This document shows positions 1 to 6,540 of a stretch of DNA of 8,263 nt, one piece after another (the first letter of the stretch is position 1; every line of letters starts with the position of its first letter). Source of the stretch: CAZZCP01 sp964653235 (GTDB taxonomy: Bacteria > Bdellovibrionota > Bdellovibrionia > Bdellovibrionales > UBA840); assembly GCA_964653235.1 (NCBI GenBank), contig CAZZCP010000093.1:1-8263 (forward strand), read 5' to 3'. The notes under the pieces are model-generated. The model was not told the origin of the DNA. It worked only from the letters and a program-made list of their open reading frames with translations, and did not search any database. Made by a program: the position numbers and the translations under genes.

Positions 1-54
<54 letters not shown>

Positions 55-80
55 ACTGATGGGATATTTGTCGAAGGCAA

Positions 81-118
81 AACATAATCATGTCTTAGGG
101 GCGAGGCAAGTCTTTTTT
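81..118 (-). promoter_or_regulatory. Probable sigma70 promoter of tRNA-Asp
   Basis: On the minus strand a -35 TTGCCT (109-104) is followed by an exact 17-bp spacer and a -10 TATGTT (86-81). Transcription would start near 71-75, about 20 nt before the mature tRNA 5' end at 54. A run of six A (minus strand, 118-113) sits at about -39 to -44, where a proximal UP element would be. The element strengths are my reading of the consensus; no start site has been measured. Confidence 0.6.
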
Positions 119-132
119 GGGCTCCAAAAAAG
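112..132. repeat. Perfect 9-bp inverted repeat with 3-nt loop
   Basis: CTTTTTTGG (112-120) and CCAAAAAAG (124-132) are exact inverted copies around GCT. The repeat lies between the divergent tRNA-Asp promoter and the lipoprotein gene. The T tract comes first and the A tract last, the reverse of a Rho-independent terminator, and no T run follows on either strand. It could be an operator, a cruciform, or a side effect of the A-tract upstream of the tRNA promoter. The function is unknown. Confidence 0.5.
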
Positions 133-206
133 AAAGAATTTCAGGCTTTTATCCGTCTTGCTTTCCACTTGTCATAAGCAGCCACTCAAGGCTATTCTAG
201 CAGGCC

Positions 207-875
207 ATGAAAAGCCTATGTATTATTTTATACTTAATGCTTACAGCATGCTCGGGCCTGCAGGATGTAGAGCTCTCTGACCGTGTGCGTGAAGAAGCGG
301 CTAAATTTGAGTATAGCAAGAGCCTTACAGAAATGCGTCTTTTGGTTCTTGAGCACATCAAAACCGATCACTCGATTCACGGAGAACCCAACAGCAGTTT
401 TTTGCGCGATAAATTCTATGAGTACCAGGGCGATCTCTACTTTCAAGAAAAGAAACTCAGTGCAGGGGCAATATCTAAAGAGCGCATTATGGCGAGTCTT
501 CAAGAGATCTCAGCTAAGCTTGAAGCTCTAGAAAGAAAGCCCTATGACATCGCCGTTGATAACAACAATGAGTTCTTGCTGGCATATGGCAATGAGGTCT
601 TTCGTTTGGTTAAAATGGGCGAGAAAAAAACCGCTCTTCAGATCTATGAGCTTGGTACTGTGCCCTTAGATGAGAGTCTCTCTAAAGGCATACTCGGCTT
701 TTTTGGCGAGCTACAGAGCCTCTTGGGCGGCAAAGTCTCTAGCAGTGAGACCTTAGATCTTGATATGGGTATTGCCGATGCAAGCCGAGATACTCAAAAA
801 GAATGGGCACTGTTAAAGAGATGGGATCCGCAATCTGCGGTAAAACTTCGAAAAATTGCCAGTAAGAAGCTTTAA
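207..875 (+). CDS. Predicted outer-membrane lipoprotein of unknown function
   Basis: I do not recognise a family for this 222-aa protein. The N-terminus is a short lipoprotein signal: K2, a hydrophobic core at about 4-13, then lipobox L12-T13-A14-C15. Signal peptidase II would cleave before C15, which becomes lipidated. Ser at +2 rather than Asp favours the outer membrane under the enterobacterial Lol rule. The mature part is polar, Lys/Glu rich and probably mostly helical, for example 25-53 and 89-112, with no obvious repeats or catalytic motif. The start is fixed because an in-frame TAG at 198-200 sits just upstream and only ATG 207 yields the signal peptide. The SD is poor: CAGG lies only 2 nt from the ATG, and AAGG lies about 15 nt away. 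The gene stands alone on this strand, and its stop overlaps that of the convergent receiver gene. Confidence 0.85.
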   Translation: MKSLCIILYLMLTACSGLQDVELSDRVREEAAKFEYSKSLTEMRLLVLEHIKTDHSIHGEPNSSFLRDKFYEYQGDLYFQEKKLSAGAISKERIMASLQEISAKLEALERKPYDIAVDNNNEFLLAYGNEVFRLVKMGEKKTALQIYELGTVPLDESLSKGILGFFGELQSLLGGKVSSSETLDLDMGIADASRDTQKEWALLKRWDPQSAVKLRKIASKKL

Positions 876-1276
876 GATGCAGCTTGGAGTTCTTCTTTAT
901 TTTGCTTTTTTAAACAGGCCTCATAAAGTTCTTGGATTTTTGATTTTTTGAGCGGTTTTACCAAGTAGCAATCCATTCCAATATTCATGCACTGTTCTTT
1001 TAGATCTTCACTGCTGCTTCCAGTCAGTGCTGCAATCACGGGCCTCTCATCACCATAGGCTTCAATGATTCTTTGCGTGGCTTCGACGCCATTTAGATTG
1101 GGCATGTCTAGATCCATAAGAATCAAATCAAACTTATCTTCAAAAAGAGACTCAATGACCATATAGCCATCATCGGCTCGAATCACTTCAAAGCCATTTT
1201 TTTCGAGCTTTCTAGATACTAAATCCTGAAGCTCACAATCATCTTCTGCTAGTAGTACCTTAAACTTTGTGCTCAT
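872..1276 (-). CDS. Stand-alone response regulator receiver (CheY-like) protein
   Basis: The 134 aa amount to one complete receiver (REC) domain with no output domain. It shows the acidic pocket E11-D12-D13, phospho-acceptor D55 in MDLDMPNLNG (54-63), switch T85, and the conserved K107-P108. A short polar tail of about 20 residues follows. All residues needed for Mg2+-dependent phosphotransfer are present, so it should be an active phospho-receiver. The MDLDMP...VEAT pattern with ALTG and the MDCYLVKP stretch resembles receivers attached to hybrid histidine kinases. It may therefore act in a phosphorelay or through protein-protein contact. No kinase is in the window. ATG 1276 is preceded by the good SD AGAGGT (1286-1281), spacing 4 nt. 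A 232-bp gap separates it from hmgA, so it probably has its own promoter. Its stop overlaps the convergent lipoprotein stop. Confidence 0.93.
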   Translation of the reverse strand: MSTKFKVLLAEDDCELQDLVSRKLEKNGFEVIRADDGYMVIESLFEDKFDLILMDLDMPNLNGVEATQRIIEAYGDERPVIAALTGSSSEDLKEQCMNIGMDCYLVKPLKKSKIQELYEACLKKQNKEELQAAS

Positions 1277-1280
1277 TATT

Positions 1281-1286
1281 ACCTCT
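1281..1286 (-). promoter_or_regulatory. Ribosome binding site of the receiver gene
   Basis: AGAGGT on the minus strand lies 4 nt before ATG 1276. It supports this start and shows that the organism uses a standard anti-SD. Confidence 0.7.
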
Positions 1287-1300
1287 TATCTCTTAGATTT

Positions 1301-1310
1301 TGTAATTACA
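1301..1310. repeat. 10-bp perfect palindrome in the receiver-gene leader
   Basis: TGTAATTACA reads identically on both strands. It lies 25-34 bp upstream of the receiver start codon, between any promoter and the SD. A dimeric regulator could bind such a site, but in AT-rich DNA a 10-bp palindrome can also be chance. Confidence 0.3.
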
Positions 1311-1508
1311 TACTTATCGGTATTTGTAGATCTAGATGTAGGTAAGTTAAGCAAAATCATTCAAAATATGCCTGCATATGAGATGTCTAATAAATTTGTT
1401 TAGATTTCTTAATGAAAATACGCTCACATTAGGTTTCTATTGGGTTCTTGTTTGTAAACAGCCCCTGTTTAATCAAATGTGTATCAGAAAGAGTCTACCA
1501 AAAGGCCG

Positions 1509-2789
1509 CTACTCGGGTTTAAAGTTTTTCTTCAGATTCTGCCAACAGAGTATATAATCTTGATCTAAATTTGAACTCTTCATGGCATATGGGCTCAAAT
1601 AAAAAGCCCGATTGCTCTCAAACATAAAAGCCATGGTCTTTTCATAGCGCTCAGGCTTTAGCTCGGCTTGGCTGGCTTTTTCAAAACTCTCAGAGTCGGG
1701 CCCATGCGGAACAAAAGGATTGTGCAAGCTTGCTCCTCCTGGTTTAAAGCCACCGGGTTTTGCATCATATTCTCCATAAAGCAGGCCCATAAATTCACTC
1801 ATACAATTGCGGTGATACCAAGGGGGGCGAAAGCTATTTTCTGCTACCATCCAACGCGGGGGAAAGATCACAAAGTCTAAATTGGCAAGCCCTGGGCGAG
1901 TGGTTTGTGAGGTCAAAACTGTAAAAATCGACGGATCAGGGTGATCGTAGCTCACGGTATTGATGGTATTAAAATCTTTCAAATTGTATTTGTAGGGAGC
2001 GTAATTGCCGTGCCATGCGACCACATTAAGAGGGGAGTGCTGAATCGGACTGACAAAAAAGCGATCTTTCATTTTACAGTAAAGTTTGAACTCGCCTTGT
2101 TTGTCTTCATATGCGGCCTGTGGGTAGATAAAGTCTCTTGGGTTGGCCAGGCCATTGGCACCAATTGGGCCAAGATCGGGCAAATGCAATTGCTCTCCAC
2201 TATTTTCTAAAACATAGCCCTTTGATACTTTTTCTTTTGGCGAGATTTGAAACTTACAGCCTTGAGGTATTACAATGAATTCGCCTACATCGATACTGAG
2301 TTTTCCAAATTCAGTAAAGGCATCGAGACCGCCTTCTTGGGGAAGAATAAGCATTTCTCCATCGGTGTTGTAGAAATACTCTGATTCCATTTTTTCTTGA
2401 GCTGTGTAGTACATTATAAGACATATATGATTGCCGCCCAAAGCATTGTATGCAAAAGGAATCAGGCCATCCACAAAGTGATGCATTTTCTCGGGAGCCA
2501 TCAACGGGCCCCAGCGGTAGGGCTCGGGTTTTAAGCTTTCTGCTAGGGCGACAAAATCTGCATTGTGATATTGTTGGTAGTTTTCAAATCGGCCTCCAAC
2601 TACAGAGGGAAGAATCCGATAGAGCCAAGATCTTTTATTGTGAGCTCGAGGCATGGTAAAGGCAGAGCCACTCACTTGTTCGGCATAAAGGCCGAGTGGA
2701 GCCTTTTGAGGTGAATTTTGACCAATGGGAAGTGCACCCGCAATCGCTTCAGTTTGAAATTCGTTGCCGAATCCTCGTAATTCTCTCAT
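1509..2789 (-). CDS. hmgA: Homogentisate 1,2-dioxygenase
   Basis: This Fe(II) enzyme opens the ring of homogentisate to maleylacetoacetate, the central step of tyrosine/phenylalanine breakdown in the cytoplasm; its loss gives pyomelanin in other bacteria. The 426 aa match the usual length. The N-terminus has the family hallmark GFGNEF (6-11) and GALPIGQNSPQ (18-28). The C-terminal active-site segment has WYHRNCMSEFMG (324-335) and PHGPD (361-365). Against the human enzyme (ligands H335, E341, H371, catalytic H292) the equivalents are H326, E332, H362 and H283, all shifted by exactly nine. The enzyme therefore looks intact and active. It is the last gene of the six-gene cluster, 23 bp after the ABC gene. 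No SD is visible before ATG 2789, and no alternative start exists between the upstream stop and this ATG. Genes for maleylacetoacetate isomerase and fumarylacetoacetase are not in the window. Confidence 0.98.
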   Translation of the reverse strand: MRELRGFGNEFQTEAIAGALPIGQNSPQKAPLGLYAEQVSGSAFTMPRAHNKRSWLYRILPSVVGGRFENYQQYHNADFVALAESLKPEPYRWGPLMAPEKMHHFVDGLIPFAYNALGGNHICLIMYYTAQEKMESEYFYNTDGEMLILPQEGGLDAFTEFGKLSIDVGEFIVIPQGCKFQISPKEKVSKGYVLENSGEQLHLPDLGPIGANGLANPRDFIYPQAAYEDKQGEFKLYCKMKDRFFVSPIQHSPLNVVAWHGNYAPYKYNLKDFNTINTVSYDHPDPSIFTVLTSQTTRPGLANLDFVIFPPRWMVAENSFRPPWYHRNCMSEFMGLLYGEYDAKPGGFKPGGASLHNPFVPHGPDSESFEKASQAELKPERYEKTMAFMFESNRAFYLSPYAMKSSNLDQDYILCWQNLKKNFKPE

Positions 2790-2812
2790 ACAAGAAAAGA
2801 TAAAGTGCGGAC

Positions 2813-4597
2813 CTAAAAAGTCAACTCTTGTTGCTGCTTACGGTGCGAGTCTAAGAGATCGCGATAGTATGTACCGCTTTGTAGCAATTGTTTATGGCTT
2901 CCGTGCTCTACCAGTTCGCCATCACGAAAGACCAAAAGTCGATCACACTGCTTGAGGGTGTCTAAGCGGTGAGCGATATAAAACTGGGTCGCTCCTGCGG
3001 CCAGTTTTTGAATGGCTTTTTGAATCATCTCTTCATACACAGGATCAATATTGGCCGTAGCTTCATCTAAAATGAGAATATTTGGCTTTTGCAATAAAAC
3101 TCGAGTCAGAGATAAAAGTTGTCTCTCACCGACGCTTAAGTTTTTTCCTTGATCAAGAATTTCATAATCAAAGTTGATCATTTTGTCTTGCATGACCTGA
3201 TAAAAACCGGTCTCTATACAAACAGTCTTGAGCTCATCAAGAGGCATTTCACGGCCACAAAGTAAATTGTCATAGAGGCTTGCCTTAAATAAAAACACAT
3301 CTTGGCTCACATAACCAATTTGCGAGCGCAATTGATCTCGATCAAGCGATTCGATTTTTTCACCATCAATAAATATTTGCCCTTTTTGATAATCATAAAG
3401 TCTTGCTATCAAGCTTAAAGTGGTGGTTTTACCACTCCCGGTTCTGCCTAAAAGACCAATTTTCTCACCGGCTTGAATCTGAAAGCTTACATCTTTTAAG
3501 ACCCAATTTTCATCTTTATAGCTCATCCAAAGACTTTGAAACTCCACCTTGCCTTGAAAAGCAATCTCTTTTTTATGATCAACAAGGGCAAATACTTCAT
3601 CTTCGGTTTTGGCCTTTAAAAATTTGGCCACCCGATCGGCACAAGTAAAAGCATGCTGCAAAAAATGAATTTCATACGAGAGCATAATAATGGGTCTTGC
3701 AAAATTTTGCGTGTAACGAATGTAAGTAATAAACAAACCCAGACCCAAAACACCTGCCAATACTTGGTGACCTCCATACCAAATCAAAAAGACCAAAGGG
3801 AGATTGCACAAGAAACTAATCAAGGGCCTGGTTCGAGCATAGATCTGATTCATCTTGATGGTATTTTTTTGGTATTCTTCAACTTTGTTATTGAAGATCT
3901 TCTTTGACCAGCCTTCAAGACCAAAGATACGAATCACCGGCAAACCATTGATGAGCTCAGAGAGCTTAGCATTGATAGCAGAGCTATTTTTTTGCACTTC
4001 TCGGTTGGCAACTCGAGTGGGCTCTTTACTAAAATAAGTGTATGCAAGAGCGGGTAGAATAAACAAGCTGATTAAGATTCCCAGTTGAAAGTTCGTAATC
4101 AAGATGGCGGCCCATGCAACAGTTGCCTCAAGAGCAAAGCTACCGACTCTTCCCATCGAAGAGGAGAAGAATTCTTCGAGTCCCTCTACATCATGGGTCA
4201 TTCGAGTGACAACTCGGCCAAGGGGTTGTCGATCATAGTAATTCATAGGGAGTTTTTGCATATGCTGAAACATTTTGCGGCGAATTCGATAGATAATATG
4301 AGAACTTGCCGTGGCCATAACTTTTCGGCCTATATACAAACTTAAGACCAAGGAAAATTCAAAAATGATAATGTAGATTGCATATTCGACGGCGAGTTCA
4401 TAGTTTTTGGCTTGAAGTCCTTTTTCAACCAACTGGCCCAAAAATACAGCTTCGAGCACAGTAAAACTGGAGGAGACAACAAGCAATAGAATGCCAAAAA
4501 AGAAGAGCCACTTCTTTTCTTTGGCAAACTTGAGGAGGTACCAAAAACTTTTAAGGTCTCCCTCTCTTTGATGTTCATCTTTCTCTAAAAAACTCAA
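2813..4597 (-). CDS. ABC exporter half-transporter, MdlB-like (canonical ATP site)
   Basis: The 594 aa have the classic exporter layout. The membrane domain with about six helices spans roughly 28-310 (first helix about 30-50), and the ATPase domain about 348-590. ATPase motifs are A-loop Y360, Walker A GRTGSGKT (384-391), Q-loop Q432, signature LSVGE (487-491), Walker B ILILDE (507-512) with catalytic E512, and H-loop H543. The non-consensus signature paired with an intact Walker B is typical of the catalytic half of heterodimeric exporters such as MdlB or TM288. The partner is the gene immediately upstream, which has the complementary defects. The start is TTG 4597, preceded by GGAG (4606-4603) at 5 nt. 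It overlaps the partner's stop by 4 bp (TTGA), pointing to translational coupling. The next in-frame Met is residue 94, too late. The substrate (lipid, peptide or drug) cannot be read from sequence. Confidence 0.94.
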   Translation of the reverse strand: MSFLEKDEHQREGDLKSFWYLLKFAKEKKWLFFFGILLLVVSSSFTVLEAVFLGQLVEKGLQAKNYELAVEYAIYIIIFEFSLVLSLYIGRKVMATASSHIIYRIRRKMFQHMQKLPMNYYDRQPLGRVVTRMTHDVEGLEEFFSSSMGRVGSFALEATVAWAAILITNFQLGILISLFILPALAYTYFSKEPTRVANREVQKNSSAINAKLSELINGLPVIRIFGLEGWSKKIFNNKVEEYQKNTIKMNQIYARTRPLISFLCNLPLVFLIWYGGHQVLAGVLGLGLFITYIRYTQNFARPIIMLSYEIHFLQHAFTCADRVAKFLKAKTEDEVFALVDHKKEIAFQGKVEFQSLWMSYKDENWVLKDVSFQIQAGEKIGLLGRTGSGKTTTLSLIARLYDYQKGQIFIDGEKIESLDRDQLRSQIGYVSQDVFLFKASLYDNLLCGREMPLDELKTVCIETGFYQVMQDKMINFDYEILDQGKNLSVGERQLLSLTRVLLQKPNILILDEATANIDPVYEEMIQKAIQKLAAGATQFYIAHRLDTLKQCDRLLVFRDGELVEHGSHKQLLQSGTYYRDLLDSHRKQQQELTF

Positions 4598-6276
4598 TGA
4601 AACTCCATCACTTTATTGCAGTACTTTAAAGTTGATTCTCGATGTGCAACCCAAACAAGGCTTTTGTCTTTTAGCTCGCGGTTTAGATTGATTAAAATTT
4701 TCTCTTCGGTAACTGTGTCTACAGCGCTCAAACAATCATCTAAAAGCAAAATTTCAGCCTCTTGCGCTAGGGCTCGAGCCAAAGTAAGTCTTTGTTTTTG
4801 ACCACCCGATAGATTGATGCCCCATTCTCCGAGTTGCGTAGCTAAACCTTCAGGAAATTTTTCTACATCTTCTTTTAGTTCAGCAATTTCTAAATAGTGC
4901 CAGATTTGCTTATCTTTAAGTTCTTTGCCCAAAGACAAATTGTTTCGAATGCTATCGGCAAATAAAAAGGGCTTTTGCGGCACCATACAAATCTTATCTC
5001 GTAAAAATAAATGGCTATAATTGCGAATATCTTGTCCGAACAATAAAATGTTGCCTTCAAATTCACTCTCTAAACCGCAAATCAAGCGCAAAAAAGAAGA
5101 TTTACCAGAGCCAATCGGCCCTTTGATGCCTAGGCGGTCGCCCTTTTGAATTTCAAGTTCAAGGTTTTCAAGAATCGAAACCTCTTTTTCGGGGTAGCGA
5201 AAATGCAATTTTTCGATTTTGAAAATTAGTTTTTCATTCTTTATTTGATCACTTCCGTTTTGAATTAAGAGTGGATCTTGTTGAACCGTATAGGCGCCTT
5301 TGAGTCGGTCAAGACTGCCAAAAGACTTTTGCCATTCTGCAATCAAAAAGCCAACCTCTTCAAGAGGCTCTTGCAGAATAAAAATGTAATTGATCATGGC
5401 AACAAACTCGCCAATGCTCATTGATTCTGCCATCAAATACTTGAGCCCTATAGCAAAAAGAATGCTATAGCTAATTAAAGGCGATGTGCCCAAGTACAAG
5501 ATAAACTGCAGAGCTGTTTTTACACTCTCAAGTCTTTTGACTCGAAAGCTTTCTGCCGCTTTCAATAGCTGTCGGTACCAAAAATCACCAGTTTGTGACA
5601 TGCGCTGCAAACGAATCGTCGAGATGCTTTGGCTGGTAATTTCATTGAGTTCAGAGAGAGACTCTTGTGATTCTTTGTATTCACGGCGGTGTTTTTTTAC
5701 CAATTTATGAACGAAAAAAGGAACTACCAAAAACAAACTTACAGACCAAAGAGTGATTTCGACATTGATACTCAACATGGCAAGAATGCAGAGTGTTCCT
5801 AAAAAAATTGCATTTGAAGTACCCAGAAAGCTCCAACCAAAAGCAAAACGCCCCGAATTGACATCGCTGGTTGCAACATTCATCAAGTGGCCAGGATTCA
5901 TATCTCGATCGAGACGATCTTGAGGGAAGAATCGAATTCGATCCCAAAGAGAGGATTTTAAAGTCGATGCGGCCCAATGTGATTCTCTAGCCAAGGTAAT
6001 TCGCCAAAAATATCTCATTATCGCTAAAAAACAAAGCAGCACAAAATAGCCGATAAAGAGTTCTTGCAGGCTATATTCGCCGATACTTAAAGTTCTGCCA
6101 TCGAGATGGTCGATAATAAACTGCAAAAGCTTTGGCAATGCCACTTCGATGAGATTGGTTGTAAGTACTGCAAGGCAACCCCAAAAATAAATGTGCCAGC
6201 GAGACAATACTTGCTTGTACCATAGACTCCATGTTGTCATATTCTCAAAAGGCGCGGCTAATTTTTTTATTTTCAT
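4594..6276 (-). CDS. ABC exporter half-transporter, MdlA-like (degenerate ATP site)
   Basis: The protein has 560 aa from ATG 6276; a TTG one codon earlier (6279) gives 561, and residue numbers here use the 561 form. The membrane domain is about 28-310 and the ATPase domain about 352-561. Motifs are A-loop Y362, Walker A GPIGSGKS (387-394), Q-loop Q435, consensus signature LSGGQ (490-494), Walker B ILLLDD (510-515) and H-loop H546. Asp515 replaces the catalytic Glu, the hallmark of the degenerate half of heterodimeric exporters (MdlA, TM287, BmrC). With the downstream MdlB-like protein it should form one consensus and one degenerate ATP site. ATG is preferred because it overlaps the upstream stop as TGATG, a coupling arrangement; no clear SD is seen. 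The protein ends only 15 residues after the H-loop His, lacking the usual C-terminal strand and helix (roughly 30-40 residues short). The substrate is unknown. Confidence 0.93.
   Translation of the reverse strand: MKIKKLAAPFENMTTWSLWYKQVLSRWHIYFWGCLAVLTTNLIEVALPKLLQFIIDHLDGRTLSIGEYSLQELFIGYFVLLCFLAIMRYFWRITLARESHWAASTLKSSLWDRIRFFPQDRLDRDMNPGHLMNVATSDVNSGRFAFGWSFLGTSNAIFLGTLCILAMLSINVEITLWSVSLFLVVPFFVHKLVKKHRREYKESQESLSELNEITSQSISTIRLQRMSQTGDFWYRQLLKAAESFRVKRLESVKTALQFILYLGTSPLISYSILFAIGLKYLMAESMSIGEFVAMINYIFILQEPLEEVGFLIAEWQKSFGSLDRLKGAYTVQQDPLLIQNGSDQIKNEKLIFKIEKLHFRYPEKEVSILENLELEIQKGDRLGIKGPIGSGKSSFLRLICGLESEFEGNILLFGQDIRNYSHLFLRDKICMVPQKPFLFADSIRNNLSLGKELKDKQIWHYLEIAELKEDVEKFPEGLATQLGEWGINLSGGQKQRLTLARALAQEAEILLLDDCLSAVDTVTEEKILINLNRELKDKSLVWVAHRESTLKYCNKVMEFH
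4603..4606 (-). promoter_or_regulatory. Ribosome binding site fixing the TTG start of the MdlB-like gene
   Basis: GGAG on the minus strand lies inside the last codons of the upstream ABC gene, 5 nt before TTG 4597. No ATG or GTG is available in this frame back to the preceding in-frame TAA, so this SD decides the TTG start. Confidence 0.65.
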
Positions 6277-6530
6277 CAATATTGCTTTTTAATTACTTCT
6301 AAGCTGTTTTCGATCTTAAGAAGTATATCCTCAAAAGATAATTGCTTGTTGTAGAGGATCTCTTCTTTGCAATTTCGAAGCTCGTGAAAAACCTCGGCTT
6401 TTTCTGCTTTGCAGGCTAGCAAGACTTCATTAAAATAAGTTGCCAATTTTCTTTTGTAATCACCAAAGTCTTTTTCGGGATACTTTGGAATTTTGGCTTC
6501 AAAATCTAAAATTGCTTTCGGAATCGACAA
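6276..6530 (-). CDS. Orphan 84-aa helical protein in the operon
   Basis: I do not recognise this protein. It is soluble-looking, with no signal peptide or membrane segment, and rich in Lys and Glu. Two or three long helices are likely (about 20-62 and 65-82). Cys40 and Cys54 are the only cysteines and there is no metal-binding CxxC motif. It is judged real for three reasons: the start TTG 6530 has the strong SD AGGGG (6540-6536) at 5 nt, which overlaps the upstream gene's TAG stop; its own stop overlaps the next ATG as TGATG; and it fills the interval between two firm genes almost exactly. Its position directly before the exporter suggests an accessory, chaperone or substrate-linked role, but that is inference. 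It lacks the double-Gly leader expected of a bacteriocin precursor. Confidence 0.72.
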   Translation of the reverse strand: MSIPKAILDFEAKIPKYPEKDFGDYKRKLATYFNEVLLACKAEKAEVFHELRNCKEEILYNKQLSFEDILLKIENSLEVIKKQY

Positions 6531-6535
6531 GTATA

Positions 6536-6540
6536 CCCCT
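6536..6540 (-). promoter_or_regulatory. Ribosome binding site of the 84-aa gene, overlapping the upstream stop
   Basis: AGGGG on the minus strand shares bases with the TAG stop (6541-6539) of the HutG-like gene and lies 5 nt before TTG 6530. It is the main evidence that the short TTG-started gene is translated. Confidence 0.65.

Larger units (their letters stand above)
1277..1508. other. Intergenic region between hmgA and the receiver gene
   Basis: This 232-bp AT-rich gap contains no convincing ORF. It should hold the end of the hmgA transcript and the promoter of the receiver gene. Visible structures are a 7-bp stem with 3-nt loop at 1455-1471 (TAAACAG/CTGTTTA), ATATGC-CT-GCATAT at 1366-1379, TAGATCTA at 1327-1334 and the 10-bp palindrome TGTAATTACA at 1301-1310. 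The 1455-1471 hairpin has no T run after it on either strand. Several weak -35/-10 combinations can be drawn on the minus strand (for example TTGAAT, TTGCTT), but none is good enough to call. Confidence 0.5.

Noticed and set aside
112..132. Rho-independent terminator at the 9-bp inverted repeat
   Set aside because: The T tract precedes and the A tract follows the loop, the stem is AT-rich, and no T run follows on either strand.
169..198. Promoter TTGTCA - 18 bp - TATTCT for the lipoprotein gene
   Set aside because: It would start transcription at about 205, leaving almost no leader before ATG 207. A leaderless mRNA is possible but nothing else supports it.
59..280. Plus-strand 73-aa ORF from ATG 59
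   Set aside because: It covers the tRNA promoter and overlaps the lipoprotein start in another frame, with no SD or recognisable product.
1455..1471. Terminator of hmgA at the TAAACAG/CTGTTTA hairpin
   Set aside because: The stem is short and AT-rich, and on the minus strand it is followed by CAAACAAGAACCC rather than a T run.
4342..4578. Minus-strand 78-aa ORF inside the MdlB-like gene
   Set aside because: It is a frame-shifted reading of the first membrane helices; the main frame has all exporter motifs.
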